A stretch of 64,000 nucleotides of DNA from an uncultured Oligoflexia bacterium. Lineage in GTDB: Bacteria; Bdellovibrionota; Bacteriovoracia; Bacteriovoracales; Bacteriovoracaceae. Positions 33,384 through 43,376 of this stretch are shown one piece after another. Location of the stretch: positions 1-64,000 of the forward strand of contig CAKZJW010000099.1 of NCBI GenBank assembly GCA_937120495.1, written 5' to 3'. Position 1 is the stretch's first letter; each line of letters opens with the position of its first letter. Made by a program: the position numbers and the translations under genes. The notes beneath the pieces were generated by a model. That model was not told the DNA's origin, did no database searches, and was given only the letters and a program-made list of their open reading frames with translations.

Positions 33384-36257
33384 ATGGCAAGTCTAGGAAA
33401 TTGGGCATTAATTGATATTGAAACAACAGGGCTAGACCCAAGCTACGATCAAATAATTGATATTGGTTTTTTACAGTTTAATGGAACTAAATTAGTGAAG
33501 ACTTACTCTTCGTTAGTTCGTTCAGAAGTTAAACTTTCTAAGTTTATTCAAAAACTTACGGGTATTGATCAAGATATGGTTAAAAATGCACCTGTATGGA
33601 AAAAGTCAGAAGAAGAGCTTCTCGATTTAGACGGGCACTCTTTAATCGCTCATAATGCGCCTTTCGAAAAAATGTACCTTGAAAAATACTTCGATACAAT
33701 TGATGATGGCCAAGTTAGAGAGTCCTACCAAGACTCAATGTACTATTTGAGTTTATTGTTTCCAGAAAGATCAACGCTTAATCTTGAAAGTTTCATGATT
33801 GATTTTGGAATTGCAGAAAAAGAAGAGCATAGAGGGTATCAGGACTCAGTCGATCTTCTAAAGGTTCTTCTTGTTGCAACAGTATTAGCTAAGCAGGACA
33901 AAGAATTTAACGTATTTTTAAACCAGTGTTTTATGGAATTTAGCTCTTCGGAGTTTTGGTATAAAGACTTTTATGCTTTAGAGATGAATGATCTATATGA
34001 ATTAGCAGAACAAATAGAGTTTGATTTAAAAGAAAAAGTAGATGCCTACATAGAGAAGTTTAACGCTGCTGATGATTTATTTGAAAATTTAACAGACTCA
34101 GTTGAGTTAGAATTTTCGGGAAGTAATATTCAAAATATCTATAGAGATGAATCGAGGCTTCAGGGACTCTTTTCAGGTTATACTTATAGAAAGGCGCAGG
34201 AAGATCTTTCGTTAAGAGTGGGGCAAGCATTTAATAATAGTATTCACGCTATTATTCAAGCTCCTACAGGTACGGGAAAGACTCTTGGGTATTTAATTCC
34301 AAGTGCACTGATGGCCAAAAAGAAAAAAGAGCCAGTTCTAATTTCAACAGGAACTAAGACTCTTCAGAATCAGGCTGTAAAAAAAGATATTCCTGGGCTT
34401 CACCGAATTCTCGGGTTGAGTAAAAATCAACTCAAAGTTATTCGTCTTGTAGGGTCTAGTAATCACCTTTGTGAACTAATGTATCAAAATGAAAAGCAAG
34501 AGGACATGCTTATTCAAATGAATGATTTTGAAGATAGATTTGCTAACGCTTATCTTGAAGCAGTCTTTTTTAATAATCAAAGAGTGAGCGATTATAATAA
34601 TATTATAACGAGAGAGAATATTCCGTATTCTTTAAAGAGACGACTTTCATCGTTAAGAGAGCTTGAAGAGAAAGTTGCTGTAAATTATAAGGCTTGTTCT
34701 GGTAATAAGTGTCCCTTTAGTCAGTCTTGTACATACCTTCAAGGGTGGAGAAAAGCTAAAGAAGCAGATCTGTTAATTGGAAATCATGCACTTTTAATGT
34801 CTTGGCCTAGAACGATGGAGAAACCTCCATTTATTGTTATTGATGAAGCACATAAAATGGAGTCAGAAGCAACTGGTGCCTTTTCCTTAAAAATCCAATC
34901 AAAAGATATTGAGACAATTGCAAAGAATCTTCCTCAGATGGTTGGACCTCTTTATTATTTACTTGGGCAAGAGAAAACTCCGGATGAACAATTATCTAAA
35001 AAAATTAGAGATAATATTCAAGAACAAGTTGGCATGCTTAGGGATCATGTCGGTCCTTTATTTGATAATATTGAAAAATACGCTAAAAGACTTCCAAACT
35101 TTACTGATATTTATTGGAACGAGATAAAACTATTGGGATCAACGAAATCGAGTAATGCTATTGAGGCCAGTATATATAATCACCTTGAGAGTTTGAAATT
35201 TATTTTTGAAAATGTTTATAAACTTCTCCATCCTTTCACTGAGAGGTGGGAACTTCAAGAGTTAGAAAATGATGATAATAAAGTAACTGCTTGGACAACT
35301 TTGGAGTCAACAATATCTAATATTGAAGATACGTATTCTAGTCTTATATCTATTCTTAGTAATTCCGATGACCTTGCAAATACAGTTAAATTTCATGATG
35401 AACTGGGGTACGTGCTTGAGTCATCTCCTATAAATGTAGGAAAACTTATCTATGAAAATATCTTAAAAGAATCAGAGTCCGTTATCTTCACGTCAGCAAC
35501 ACTTGGTAATGAAGATGGGACAAGTGGGATGCCGGCAATAGAGTGGATGACTGGGTATAGCTATCTTGATTCCACGAGACGATTTAAAGGTGGAATGTTT
35601 TTAAAGAATAATTATGATTACGAAAAAAATGCACGAGTATTTCTGTGCCAAGACACACCTGCTTTATATGATGAAAAATTTATTCCATATGTAATGGAAA
35701 ATTTAATTCCATTGATTAGATCTTTGGGGGGAAGAACTTTATTGCTTTTCTCTTCGAGAGTGAGATTTGAAAAAGCAAATGAACTTCTTCTAAATGAATT
35801 TGAAGGAGAGCTTCCTCTATTTATTCAGGGTATGGGGAATAATATTGTTGAAGAATTCAAAGCATCTGCAAATGGTGTTTTAGTAGGAATGGAGTCTTTT
35901 GGGGAGGGGATTGATATTCCTGGAAAATCCCTTGAGCTTGTTTATGTAGATAAAATTCCAGATCTTAGACGAGAGTATATTATAGATAAAAGAAGAGAAT
36001 TCTACGAAAGAGAATTTGGAAATGAGTTTAATGATTATTTCTTGGCCAATAGGACGAGATCTCTTCACCAAAAACTTGGTCGTCTGATTAGGACTGAAAG
36101 TGATAAAGGTGGAATTTTGATCACAGATTCTAGGACATCTAGGTGGAAGTCTAGAACTCTCGGTCGCTTTAAAGAGCTCATGAAGCCTTATGACATAGAG
36201 TTTAAGCCCATGAAAGAAGCCTGTAAGTCACTGGAATCATTTATCCTTGATGAATAA
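33384..36257 (+). CDS. dinG: DinG-family helicase with N-terminal DEDDh exonuclease domain
   Basis: 957 residues. Residues 1-165 are a DEDDh exonuclease: D11-x-E13 in IDIETTG, N91..E95 in HNAPFEKMYL (Glu where Asp is usual), H149/D154 in HRGYQDS. From about 270 follows an XPD/DinG-type superfamily 2 helicase: Walker A APTGTGKT (293-300), an iron-sulfur cluster set C363, C438, C443 and C449, DEAH at 487-490, and the late motif GMESFGEGIDIPGKSLE. It resembles the exonuclease-fused DinG of Gram-positive bacteria more than E. coli DinG. It probably acts on DNA/RNA structures in repair. No Shine-Dalgarno is obvious. Confidence 0.93.
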   Translation: MASLGNWALIDIETTGLDPSYDQIIDIGFLQFNGTKLVKTYSSLVRSEVKLSKFIQKLTGIDQDMVKNAPVWKKSEEELLDLDGHSLIAHNAPFEKMYLEKYFDTIDDGQVRESYQDSMYYLSLLFPERSTLNLESFMIDFGIAEKEEHRGYQDSVDLLKVLLVATVLAKQDKEFNVFLNQCFMEFSSSEFWYKDFYALEMNDLYELAEQIEFDLKEKVDAYIEKFNAADDLFENLTDSVELEFSGSNIQNIYRDESRLQGLFSGYTYRKAQEDLSLRVGQAFNNSIHAIIQAPTGTGKTLGYLIPSALMAKKKKEPVLISTGTKTLQNQAVKKDIPGLHRILGLSKNQLKVIRLVGSSNHLCELMYQNEKQEDMLIQMNDFEDRFANAYLEAVFFNNQRVSDYNNIITRENIPYSLKRRLSSLRELEEKVAVNYKACSGNKCPFSQSCTYLQGWRKAKEADLLIGNHALLMSWPRTMEKPPFIVIDEAHKMESEATGAFSLKIQSKDIETIAKNLPQMVGPLYYLLGQEKTPDEQLSKKIRDNIQEQVGMLRDHVGPLFDNIEKYAKRLPNFTDIYWNEIKLLGSTKSSNAIEASIYNHLESLKFIFENVYKLLHPFTERWELQELENDDNKVTAWTTLESTISNIEDTYSSLISILSNSDDLANTVKFHDELGYVLESSPINVGKLIYENILKESESVIFTSATLGNEDGTSGMPAIEWMTGYSYLDSTRRFKGGMFLKNNYDYEKNARVFLCQDTPALYDEKFIPYVMENLIPLIRSLGGRTLLLFSSRVRFEKANELLLNEFEGELPLFIQGMGNNIVEEFKASANGVLVGMESFGEGIDIPGKSLELVYVDKIPDLRREYIIDKRREFYEREFGNEFNDYFLANRTRSLHQKLGRLIRTESDKGGILITDSRTSRWKSRTLGRFKELMKPYDIEFKPMKEACKSLESFILDE

Positions 36258-36357
36258 TATCTAAAATAAATGATCTAAGTACTGTAAATTATTCAAGTTA
36301 CGTTGCGGCGCAAAAGAATCTGGTGTAAATTTCACTCATAGATTTTTGGAGGTCGTT

Positions 36358-36678
36358 ATTAAAGCTATTCTTGTTTTGCTCAGTGTTTTTATTTTTTCAA
36401 CATCAGTATGTATTGCAAAACCAAATAGCAGCGTGATGCCGAGCGTAAGGAAAACAGTAGTTAACTTTGTAATAAAAAATAACTCCTCAACAGAAGCCTA
36501 TAAATCAATTAAAGAGATAAGTCTTTCTGCGGTAGAGTTTATTCAAAGCCAAGGTGAACATAGCTCGGAAAAGCTTGAACAGCTTGTGGTAATCGTATCT
36601 CAAGAGCTTGAAAGAAGTGCAATATTTTTAAATAAAAAAGATGTTGTTGCTACAATTATTTCAGCTATTAACTCTTAA
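36358..36678 (+). CDS. Small secreted protein with probable AUU start
   Basis: 106 residues if translation starts at ATT 36358. GGAGG (36348-36352) lies exactly 5 nt before this codon, and the protein then opens with an ideal signal peptide (KAILVLLSVFIFSTSVCIA). The nearest standard alternative, TTG at 36346, overlaps the ribosome-binding site itself; a TTG at 36376 would remove half of the signal peptide. The mature part is a short helical region with ISLSAVEFIQSQGEHSSEKL. No family recognised, though the layout resembles small periplasmic substrate-binding-like helical proteins. It converges on the next gene, with an 11-nt overlap. Confidence 0.6.
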   Translation: MKAILVLLSVFIFSTSVCIAKPNSSVMPSVRKTVVNFVIKNNSSTEAYKSIKEISLSAVEFIQSQGEHSSEKLEQLVVIVSQELERSAIFLNKKDVVATIISAINS

Positions 36679-37405
36679 ACATATTCTTGTAGTCATTTTC
36701 TAATATTTTCAGCCTATCAATTTTAACTTCTATGTTACCTGGAAAAGTAGCCAGGTAGGGAAGGTTAAAATGCTTACTCAAATAGAAGTTTGCAGCTGAT
36801 GATTCCGTTATTTTCCCTTCACTAGACGGATTGTCTGTAACTAAGCAGTGAATGGCTTGAAGCTCTTTATCATTAACGATTATATCCACAGCACTTATAG
36901 ATTTCATCTCAAGAGCGATCTGTGACTCAATAAAATGGCCATTATATTCCCAGATATTGTCCGTGGTTAAGATATTATAACTAGTGGTCTGAGTGGCGTT
37001 CATCTTCTTCATTTGTGTCATAAGAGTAGAGGTAACAAATGCAGGGGTAGAGATATGAAACCTTCCACTGATATTCTTTTCAAAGTCGTGAGAACCTTTT
37101 GCATTAAAAAAATTGTAATTTACCTGCTTTGTTTGTTGATCAATCGTATAGTGCTCTGTGCTAGAAGAGTCGCCAAGGCTTCTTTCTATTTTTACATCAA
37201 CAGGCTGAAACGAGCTTGTAGTAAGGTAGTTCACTTTTATTTTTAGAAATTCTCCACTGGGTACGCGTGATAGTAACTCTGAACTATAGTGGTAGTTCCC
37301 AGTTGCGCTATCTTCTTTAGAAATTGCGAAGGTCTCTTCTGAGTATTGATTTTCATCTTTGAAGAAAAGATACTTACCTTCTAAAATTTTTTCAGTGATA
37401 CTCAT
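36668..37405 (-). CDS. Hypothetical cytoplasmic protein, beta-rich
   Basis: 245 residues, no signal peptide, Ser/Thr-rich and strand-rich (for example FLKIKVNYLTTSSFQPVDVKIERSL). Its pattern of alternating strands resembles lipid- or polymer-binding beta scaffolds such as those in DUF3108-type proteins, but I cannot name a family. AAGGA precedes the ATG at a 9-nt distance. It is divergent from nqrA across 140 bp. Function unknown. Confidence 0.6.
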   Translation of the reverse strand: MSITEKILEGKYLFFKDENQYSEETFAISKEDSATGNYHYSSELLSRVPSGEFLKIKVNYLTTSSFQPVDVKIERSLGDSSSTEHYTIDQQTKQVNYNFFNAKGSHDFEKNISGRFHISTPAFVTSTLMTQMKKMNATQTTSYNILTTDNIWEYNGHFIESQIALEMKSISAVDIIVNDKELQAIHCLVTDNPSSEGKITESSAANFYLSKHFNLPYLATFPGNIEVKIDRLKILENDYKNMFKS

Positions 37406-37463
37406 CGCATTAATTCCTTAAACATATTTGTGCAAATAAGTCTTATAAATTACTATTGTCCTA

Positions 37464-37491
37464 CTGACATTATACATAAAATTGTGATAAA
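37464..37491 (+). promoter_or_regulatory. Candidate promoter of the nqr operon
   Basis: CTGACA at 37464-37469, a 16-bp spacer, and GATAAA at 37486-37491 preceded by TGT (extended -10). It is the best sigma-70-like match in the 139 bp before nqrA. The match is moderate only. Confidence 0.3.
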
Positions 37492-37544
37492 AAGTTACTT
37501 AAACAATTGTATTTTTATAAATCAATATCAAGGATATCGAAGCG

Positions 37545-38876
37545 ATGATTAAACTCAAAAAAGGGTTGGATCTGCCTATCGAGGGAAGTCCTAAACAGGA
37601 AATCTCTCAGGGTCCAAAAGTCTCAAAAGTAGCTTTGATCGGTGACGACGTTGTTGGAATGAAGCCAACAATGGTTGTGAAGCCCGGTGACAAGGTGAAA
37701 ATTGGTGATCTTCTTTACACTGATAAAAAAACTGTAGGTGTATCTTATACATCTCCAGCATCAGGTGAAGTGGTTGAAGTTAACAGGGGAGCGAAAAGAG
37801 CTTTCCAGTCTGTGGTTATTAAAGTTGAAGGTGAAGACTATGCAAGCTTTGATTCTCATAAAGGAAGCGATGTTTCTTCTTATTCAAAAGAAGATGCTGA
37901 AGCACTTCTTTTAGAGTCAGGAATGTGGCCATCACTTAGGCAAAGACCTTTCTCATCTGTTGCAAAGCCTGGAACTTCTCCAAGTTCTATCTTTGTTACG
38001 GCAATGGACACTCATCCTCTTGCAGCGAAACCAGAAATTATCATTGCTAGACATGAAAGTGCATTTAAAGCGGGACTAGAGTTACTAGCTAAACTTGGAA
38101 AAGTTTATCTATGCTCAGCTGTAGGTGAGAATATTCCAACAGTAAGTTCAGTTGAAGATAAAGAGTTCTCTGGGCCACACCCTGCTGGTTTAGTTGGAAC
38201 ACATATTCATAATATTGATCCTGTTGGGATGAAAAAATGTGTATGGCATACAAATTACCAAGAAGTTATTGCAATGGGGAAACTTGTTGAAACAGGAAAG
38301 CTTTTTACTGAAAGAGTTGTTTCAATCGCGGGACCAGCAGCAAGAAACCCAAGGTTAATTACGACACAAGTTGGAGCTGATCTTTCGGAATTAACGAAAG
38401 AAGAAATTCATACAACTGAAGAAGTTAGAACGATCTCAGGATCTGTTTTTGGTGGAAGAATTGCTACTGACAAGTTTAACTACCTTGGAAGATTTCATCA
38501 TCAAGTAACACTTCTTACGGAAGGAAGACATAGAGAGTTCTTAGGTTGGCACTCACCTGGATTTAATAAATTTTCAGTTAAGCCAATTTATGTAACGACA
38601 TTTCTTAAAAAGAAGCTTGGATTTACAACAGATACAAATGGTTCATATAGATCTATCGTTCCAATTGGTTCAATGGAAAAGGTTATGCCTCTTGATATTC
38701 TTCCAACGCAACTTACTCGTTATTTAAATTCAACGAATCTTGAGATGTGTGTAAAGCTTGGGGCTCTAGAGTTAGATGAAGAAGATGTTTCTCTTCTAAC
38801 TTTTGTTGATCCTTGTAAAAATGATTATGCTCCTCTTTTAAGAGAGAAGCTTTCGATCATTGAGAAGGAGGGGTAA
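37545..38876 (+). CDS. nqrA: Na+-translocating NADH:quinone reductase subunit A
   Basis: 443 residues, the normal length. The N-terminus [20 protein letters not shown] is diagnostic of NqrA, followed by the barrel-sandwich-like segment [15 protein letters not shown] and the C-terminal region ending [16 protein letters not shown]. NqrA is the peripheral quinone-site subunit of the sodium pump. First gene of nqrABCDEF; it overlaps nqrB at a TAATG junction. Confidence 0.97.
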   Translation: MIKLKKGLDLPIEGSPKQEISQGPKVSKVALIGDDVVGMKPTMVVKPGDKVKIGDLLYTDKKTVGVSYTSPASGEVVEVNRGAKRAFQSVVIKVEGEDYASFDSHKGSDVSSYSKEDAEALLLESGMWPSLRQRPFSSVAKPGTSPSSIFVTAMDTHPLAAKPEIIIARHESAFKAGLELLAKLGKVYLCSAVGENIPTVSSVEDKEFSGPHPAGLVGTHIHNIDPVGMKKCVWHTNYQEVIAMGKLVETGKLFTERVVSIAGPAARNPRLITTQVGADLSELTKEEIHTTEEVRTISGSVFGGRIATDKFNYLGRFHHQVTLLTEGRHREFLGWHSPGFNKFSVKPIYVTTFLKKKLGFTTDTNGSYRSIVPIGSMEKVMPLDILPTQLTRYLNSTNLEMCVKLGALELDEEDVSLLTFVDPCKNDYAPLLREKLSIIEKEG

Positions 38877-40072
38877 TGAAACCACTTAGAAATTTTTTAG
38901 ATAGTATTGAGCATCACTTTGAAAAAGGTGGAAAGCTTGAAAAACTTTATCCTTTATATGAAGCAGGAGATACTTTTCTTTATACTCCTAAATCAGTAAC
39001 TACTGGAAATACTCATGTTCGTGATGGAATTGATCTTAAAAGAACAATGATCACAGTAGCAATGGCTTTATTCCCAGTAATTATTATGGCTCTATATAAT
39101 ACTGGTTACCAAGCAAACCTTGCAATCGCAAACGGAGCGGCTGTTGAAGGTTGGAGAGCAAGTGTAATGACTGCTCTTGGTCTTGGTTTTGATCCACAAA
39201 ATATAGCATCGAATCTTTTTTATGGTCTACTTTGGTTTTTACCAATTTTTATCGTAACTCAAATCGCTGGTGGTACATGGGAGATGCTTTTTGCTTCTGT
39301 TCGTGGACACGAAGTTAATGAGGGATTCTTAGTAACAGGATTATTATTTCCACTTATCGTTCCTCCTACGATTCCTTTATGGCAAGTTGCTGTAGGGATA
39401 TCTTTTGGAGTTGTATTTGGAAAAGAGATCTTCGGTGGAACGGGAAGAAATGTTTTTAATCCCGCGCTAACGGCTCGTGCCTTTTTATTCTTTGCTTACC
39501 CAGCTCAAATTTCTGGAGATGCGGTTTGGACTGCAGTTGATGGATTCACAGGAGCAACAGCTCTTGCTCAAGCAGCTGTTGGTGGAGCGGATGCAATTGG
39601 TTGGTCATGGAATGATGCATTTTTAGGATTCATACCTGGCTCAATGGGTGAGACTTCGACACTTGCTTGTTTAGTAGGTGCTGTATGGTTGATATCTCAA
39701 GGAATTGGATCTTGGAGAATAATGTTATCAATGACTTTTGGAATGGTTGTTACGGCAATGCTTTTCAATGCAATTGGTTCAGATTCAAATCCACTTTTTG
39801 CTCTTTCTGCTAAGTGGCATTTTGTTCTTGGTGGTTATGCTTTTGCGATGGTTTTCATGGCAACAGACCCAGTAAGTGCAGCAATGACAGATACAGGGCG
39901 TTGGATTTATGGATTCTTGATTGGTGTTCTTGGTACACTTGTAAGAGTTGTAAACCCTGCTTACCCAGAAGGATGGATGCTTGCAATTCTATTTATGAAT
40001 GCATGTGCTCCACTGATTGATTATTTTGTAATCGATGCAAATATCAAAAGAAGAGAGGCTAAAAATGGCTAA
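38876..40072 (+). CDS. nqrB: Na+-translocating NADH:quinone reductase subunit B
   Basis: 398 residues with about ten membrane helices. The flavinylation motif DGFTGAT is at 222-228, with T228 as the FMN-phosphoester site. Other conserved segments: [20 protein letters not shown] and [12 protein letters not shown]. NqrB carries FMN and riboflavin and is part of the sodium channel. GGAGGGG lies before the start. It overlaps nqrC by 8 nt. Confidence 0.97.
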   Translation: MKPLRNFLDSIEHHFEKGGKLEKLYPLYEAGDTFLYTPKSVTTGNTHVRDGIDLKRTMITVAMALFPVIIMALYNTGYQANLAIANGAAVEGWRASVMTALGLGFDPQNIASNLFYGLLWFLPIFIVTQIAGGTWEMLFASVRGHEVNEGFLVTGLLFPLIVPPTIPLWQVAVGISFGVVFGKEIFGGTGRNVFNPALTARAFLFFAYPAQISGDAVWTAVDGFTGATALAQAAVGGADAIGWSWNDAFLGFIPGSMGETSTLACLVGAVWLISQGIGSWRIMLSMTFGMVVTAMLFNAIGSDSNPLFALSAKWHFVLGGYAFAMVFMATDPVSAAMTDTGRWIYGFLIGVLGTLVRVVNPAYPEGWMLAILFMNACAPLIDYFVIDANIKRREAKNG

Positions 40073-40841
40073 AAAAGGTAATGAATCTCTAACAACAATA
40101 ATAGTTGCAGGTTCTTTATGTTTAGTTTGTTCACTTCTTGTTTCATTTACAGTTGTAAATCTAAGAGAAAGACAAGCTAAGAACAAAGAGCTTGATATGA
40201 AAAAAAATATTTTAATGTCAGCTGGACTTATTAAAGCCGGAGATGATGTTGAAGCTGCATTCTCAAAAATTGATACGGTAATCGTTGATTTTGAGTCTGG
40301 AGAAATAACAAGTGAAGTTGATGCAAAAACTTACGACCAAGTAAAAGCATCTTCTGATCCAAAGATGAATGTTAAGATTCCAGCAAACTTAGATGTTGCT
40401 GCTCTTTCTACTCGTGCGAAGTATGCGAAAGTATATGTATCTCGCGTAGATGAAAAAATCGAAACAATAATTCTTCCTGTTAAAGGGAAGGGGCTTTGGT
40501 CTACAATGTATGGTTTTTTAGCTCTTGGAGCTGACACAAATACGATTAAAGGTTTTGCTTACTACTCTCAAGGAGAAACTCCAGGGCTTGGTGGTGAAGT
40601 TGATAATCCAAAGTGGAAAGCTCAGTGGGTTGGTAAAAAAATCTACGATGCAAATTTTGAAGTACTTTTTACAGTTAATAAAGGTTCTGTAACAGATGCA
40701 ACAGCAAACAAAGAATACAAGGTTGATGGTCTTTCGGGAGCAACAATTACAGGTAATGGTGTTACGACATCAATGCAGTATTGGTTTGGTGAGCATGGTT
40801 ATGGAAAGTTATTAGAAAAAGTACGTGCAGGGGAGATCTAA
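40065..40841 (+). CDS. nqrC: Na+-translocating NADH:quinone reductase subunit C
   Basis: 258 residues from the ATG at 40065, preceded by GAGAGG; a start 30 nt upstream lies inside nqrB with no ribosome-binding site. One N-terminal membrane anchor, then a periplasmic FMN-binding domain with the covalent attachment motif DGLSGAT at 221-227 (T227). [11 protein letters not shown] and [10 protein letters not shown] are typical. ApbE, which attaches the FMN, is encoded at 49599 in this window. Confidence 0.97.
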   Translation: MAKKGNESLTTIIVAGSLCLVCSLLVSFTVVNLRERQAKNKELDMKKNILMSAGLIKAGDDVEAAFSKIDTVIVDFESGEITSEVDAKTYDQVKASSDPKMNVKIPANLDVAALSTRAKYAKVYVSRVDEKIETIILPVKGKGLWSTMYGFLALGADTNTIKGFAYYSQGETPGLGGEVDNPKWKAQWVGKKIYDANFEVLFTVNKGSVTDATANKEYKVDGLSGATITGNGVTTSMQYWFGEHGYGKLLEKVRAGEI

Positions 40842-40842
40842 G

Positions 40843-41460
40843 ATGAAAATTAAAGAATTATTACTTGCCCCAGTTCTTTCAAACAATCCAATCGCTTTAG
40901 GTGTATTGGGTGTTTGTTCAGCACTTGCGGTTACAGTACAACTTAAAAATGTATTTGTTATGTGTGCAGCGGTTACACTTGTTGTTGCATTTGCAAATAT
41001 GGGTGTATCTATTATTAGAAACCATGTTCCAAACTCTGTTCGTATTATCGTTCAGATGGTTATCATTGCAACTCTCGTTATTATAGCAGAGCAATTTCTA
41101 AAAGCTTTTGTATATGACCAGTGGAAAACAATGGCAGTATATGTTGGTCTTATCATTACAAACTGTATTGTTATGGGAAGAACAGAAGCATTTGGTATGA
41201 AAAATGGACCAGTAGAATCTTTCTTCGATGGAATTGGAAATGGACTTGGTTATTCATTTATTCTAATCATTGTTGGATTTTTTAGAGAACTTTTTGGTTC
41301 TGGTGCAATAATGGGATTTCAAGTTTTTGAATTAACTAAAAATGGTGGATGGTATCAACCAAATGGTATGATGCTTCTTCCTCCAAGTGCATTTTTTATT
41401 ATTGGTTTAATTATTTGGGCAATCAGACAAAGAGACCCATCTCAAGTAGAGGAGCAATAA
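40843..41460 (+). CDS. nqrD: Na+-translocating NADH:quinone reductase subunit D
   Basis: 205 residues from the ATG at 40843 (GGGAG 7 nt upstream). Six membrane helices. Family sequences: [20 protein letters not shown] at the N-terminus, [13 protein letters not shown] in the middle (with a cysteine implicated in the intramembrane iron site), and [14 protein letters not shown] near the end. It is one of two homologous membrane subunits (with NqrE). The gene follows nqrC by 1 nt. Confidence 0.97.
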   Translation: MKIKELLLAPVLSNNPIALGVLGVCSALAVTVQLKNVFVMCAAVTLVVAFANMGVSIIRNHVPNSVRIIVQMVIIATLVIIAEQFLKAFVYDQWKTMAVYVGLIITNCIVMGRTEAFGMKNGPVESFFDGIGNGLGYSFILIIVGFFRELFGSGAIMGFQVFELTKNGGWYQPNGMMLLPPSAFFIIGLIIWAIRQRDPSQVEEQ

Positions 41461-41461
41461 G

Positions 41462-42073
41462 ATGATTGAACATTACGTAAGTCTTATCGTTAAGGCGATT
41501 TTTATAGAGAACTTAGCTCTTTCATTCTTCCTAGGGATGTGTACATTTCTAGCAGTTTCTAAAAGAGTTTCAACTTCTCTTGGTTTAGGTGTAGCAGTTA
41601 TTGTGGTTCAAACAATTACAATTCCTGTAAACAATCTTCTTTATACTTATCTTTTAAAAGAGGGAGCACTTGCTTGGGCCGGATTTCCTGAAGTTGATTT
41701 ATCTTTCTTAGGACTGATATCTTATATTGGTGTTATTGCAGCAATTGTTCAGATCTTAGAGATGGCTTTAGATAAATTTTTTCCAGCATTATACAATGCT
41801 CTTGGGATCTTCCTTCCGCTAATTACAGTTAACTGTGCAATCCTTGGTGGATCACTCTTTATGGTAGAGAGAGATTACAACTTTGGTGAGTCAGTGGCTT
41901 ATGGGATAGGATCTGGAGTTGGTTGGGCATTAGCAATTGCAATTCTTGCTGGAATTAGAGAAAAGTTAGATTACTCAGATGTTCCTGCTGGTCTTCGCGG
42001 ACTTGGAATTACATTTATGACAAGTGGTCTTTTAGCAATCGTATTTATGGCTTTTGCTGGTATTAAACTTTAA
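41462..42073 (+). CDS. nqrE: Na+-translocating NADH:quinone reductase subunit E
   Basis: 203 residues, six membrane helices. Characteristic segments: [37 protein letters not shown] and [17 protein letters not shown]. The two cysteines (in GMCTFL and VNCAIL) pair with those of NqrD around the membrane iron centre. GAGGAG precedes the start; it follows nqrD by 1 nt. Confidence 0.97.
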   Translation: MIEHYVSLIVKAIFIENLALSFFLGMCTFLAVSKRVSTSLGLGVAVIVVQTITIPVNNLLYTYLLKEGALAWAGFPEVDLSFLGLISYIGVIAAIVQILEMALDKFFPALYNALGIFLPLITVNCAILGGSLFMVERDYNFGESVAYGIGSGVGWALAIAILAGIREKLDYSDVPAGLRGLGITFMTSGLLAIVFMAFAGIKL

Positions 42074-42091
42074 GAATAATAAGGATATAAA

Positions 42092-43318
42092 ATGACAGTA
42101 GTACTTTTAGGTGTCGCGATGTTTACGGGAGTTATTTTAGCTCTTGTAGTACTCATCTTAATTGCACGCTCAAAGTTAGTTCCTCAAGGAGACATCGTTA
42201 TAAATGTTAACGGTGAAAAAGATGTAACAGTCTCTCCTGGACAAAAACTTTTAGGTGCACTCTCAAGTGAGAAAATCTTTTTAGGTTCAGCTTGTGGTGG
42301 TGGTGGTACTTGTGGTCAATGTTTGGCTCAAGTATTTGAAGGTGGAGGAGATATTCTTCCAACTGAAAAATCACATATCAGCAATAAAGAAGCTAGAGAG
42401 GGATGGAGACTTGCATGTCAGGTAACTTGTAAAACTGATATGAAAGTTGGAGTACCGGAAGAAGTTTTCGGAGTTAAAAAGTGGGAATGTACTGTTCGCT
42501 CTAATGACTCAGTTGCAACTTTTATTAAAGAGCTTGTTCTTAATATTCCAAATGGAGAGTCAGTTCCATTTAAAGCCGGTGGTTATATTCAAATTGAAAG
42601 ACCTCCAGGTTTAACAATTAATTATAAAGACTTTAATATTGAAGATGAATATAGAGCTGACTGGGATACTTTTGATCTTTGGAGATATGTATCAGCTTCT
42701 AATGAAGAAACAGTTCGTGCTTATTCAATGGCAAATTACCCGGAAGAAGAGGGAATGATCATGCTTAATGTTCGTATCGCTTCTCCTCCTCCAAGAGCTC
42801 CTGAAGGAACTCCTCCAGGTCTAATGTCTTCATATATTTACTCGTTAAAAGAAGGGGATAAAGTAACAATCTCTGGTCCATTCGGTGAATTCTTTGCCCG
42901 TGAAACGGAAAAAGAGATGGTATTTATCGGTGGTGGAGCTGGTATGGCCCCAATGAGATCTCATATCTTTGATCAACTAAGACGTCTTAAATCAAAAAGA
43001 AAAATGACTTTCTGGTATGGAGCAAGATCAAAAAGAGAAATGTTCTATATTGAAGACTTTGACACTCTTCAAGCAGAAAATGAAAACTTCAAATGGTATT
43101 GTGCTCTTTCTGATGCATTACCTGAAGATAACTGGGATGGTTACACAGGGTTTATTCATAATGTAGTTTTAGAAAACTACCTTAAAGATCACCCAGCTCC
43201 AGAAGACTGTGAGTTCTATATGTGTGGACCTCCAATCATGAATCAATGTGTAACTGATATGTTACTTGATCTTGGAGTAGAGCCAGAAGACATCATGCTA
43301 GATGACTTTGGTGGATAA
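42092..43318 (+). CDS. nqrF: Na+-translocating NADH:quinone reductase subunit F
   Basis: 408 residues. One N-terminal membrane helix, a plant-type [2Fe-2S] ferredoxin domain with C68, C74, C77 and C109, then a FAD domain (RAYSMANYP) and an NADH-binding domain ([33 protein letters not shown]). It takes electrons from NADH and starts electron flow through the sodium pump. Last gene of the operon, followed by a strong terminator. Confidence 0.97.
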   Translation: MTVVLLGVAMFTGVILALVVLILIARSKLVPQGDIVINVNGEKDVTVSPGQKLLGALSSEKIFLGSACGGGGTCGQCLAQVFEGGGDILPTEKSHISNKEAREGWRLACQVTCKTDMKVGVPEEVFGVKKWECTVRSNDSVATFIKELVLNIPNGESVPFKAGGYIQIERPPGLTINYKDFNIEDEYRADWDTFDLWRYVSASNEETVRAYSMANYPEEEGMIMLNVRIASPPPRAPEGTPPGLMSSYIYSLKEGDKVTISGPFGEFFARETEKEMVFIGGGAGMAPMRSHIFDQLRRLKSKRKMTFWYGARSKREMFYIEDFDTLQAENENFKWYCALSDALPEDNWDGYTGFIHNVVLENYLKDHPAPEDCEFYMCGPPIMNQCVTDMLLDLGVEPEDIMLDDFGG

Positions 43319-43348
43319 GATTAAATTTAAAAATTAATTTTTACTAAG

Positions 43349-43376
43349 GGCCTCGCATATTGCGAGGCCTTTTTTT
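43349..43376 (+). terminator. Intrinsic terminator after nqrF
   Basis: A perfect 9-bp stem GGCCTCGCA/TGCGAGGCC with a TAT loop, followed by seven T residues. It starts 30 nt after the nqrF stop and cuts the operon off from apbE-nqrM, which lie more than 6 kb away. Confidence 0.95.

Noticed and set aside
36346..36348. TTG start for the small secreted protein
   Set aside because: It overlaps its own GGAGG; the ATT 5 nt after GGAGG fits better, though this is not proven.
37545..43318. Rnf complex instead of Nqr
   Set aside because: NqrA and NqrF are unmistakable, and no RnfB/RnfC-type iron-sulfur subunit is present.
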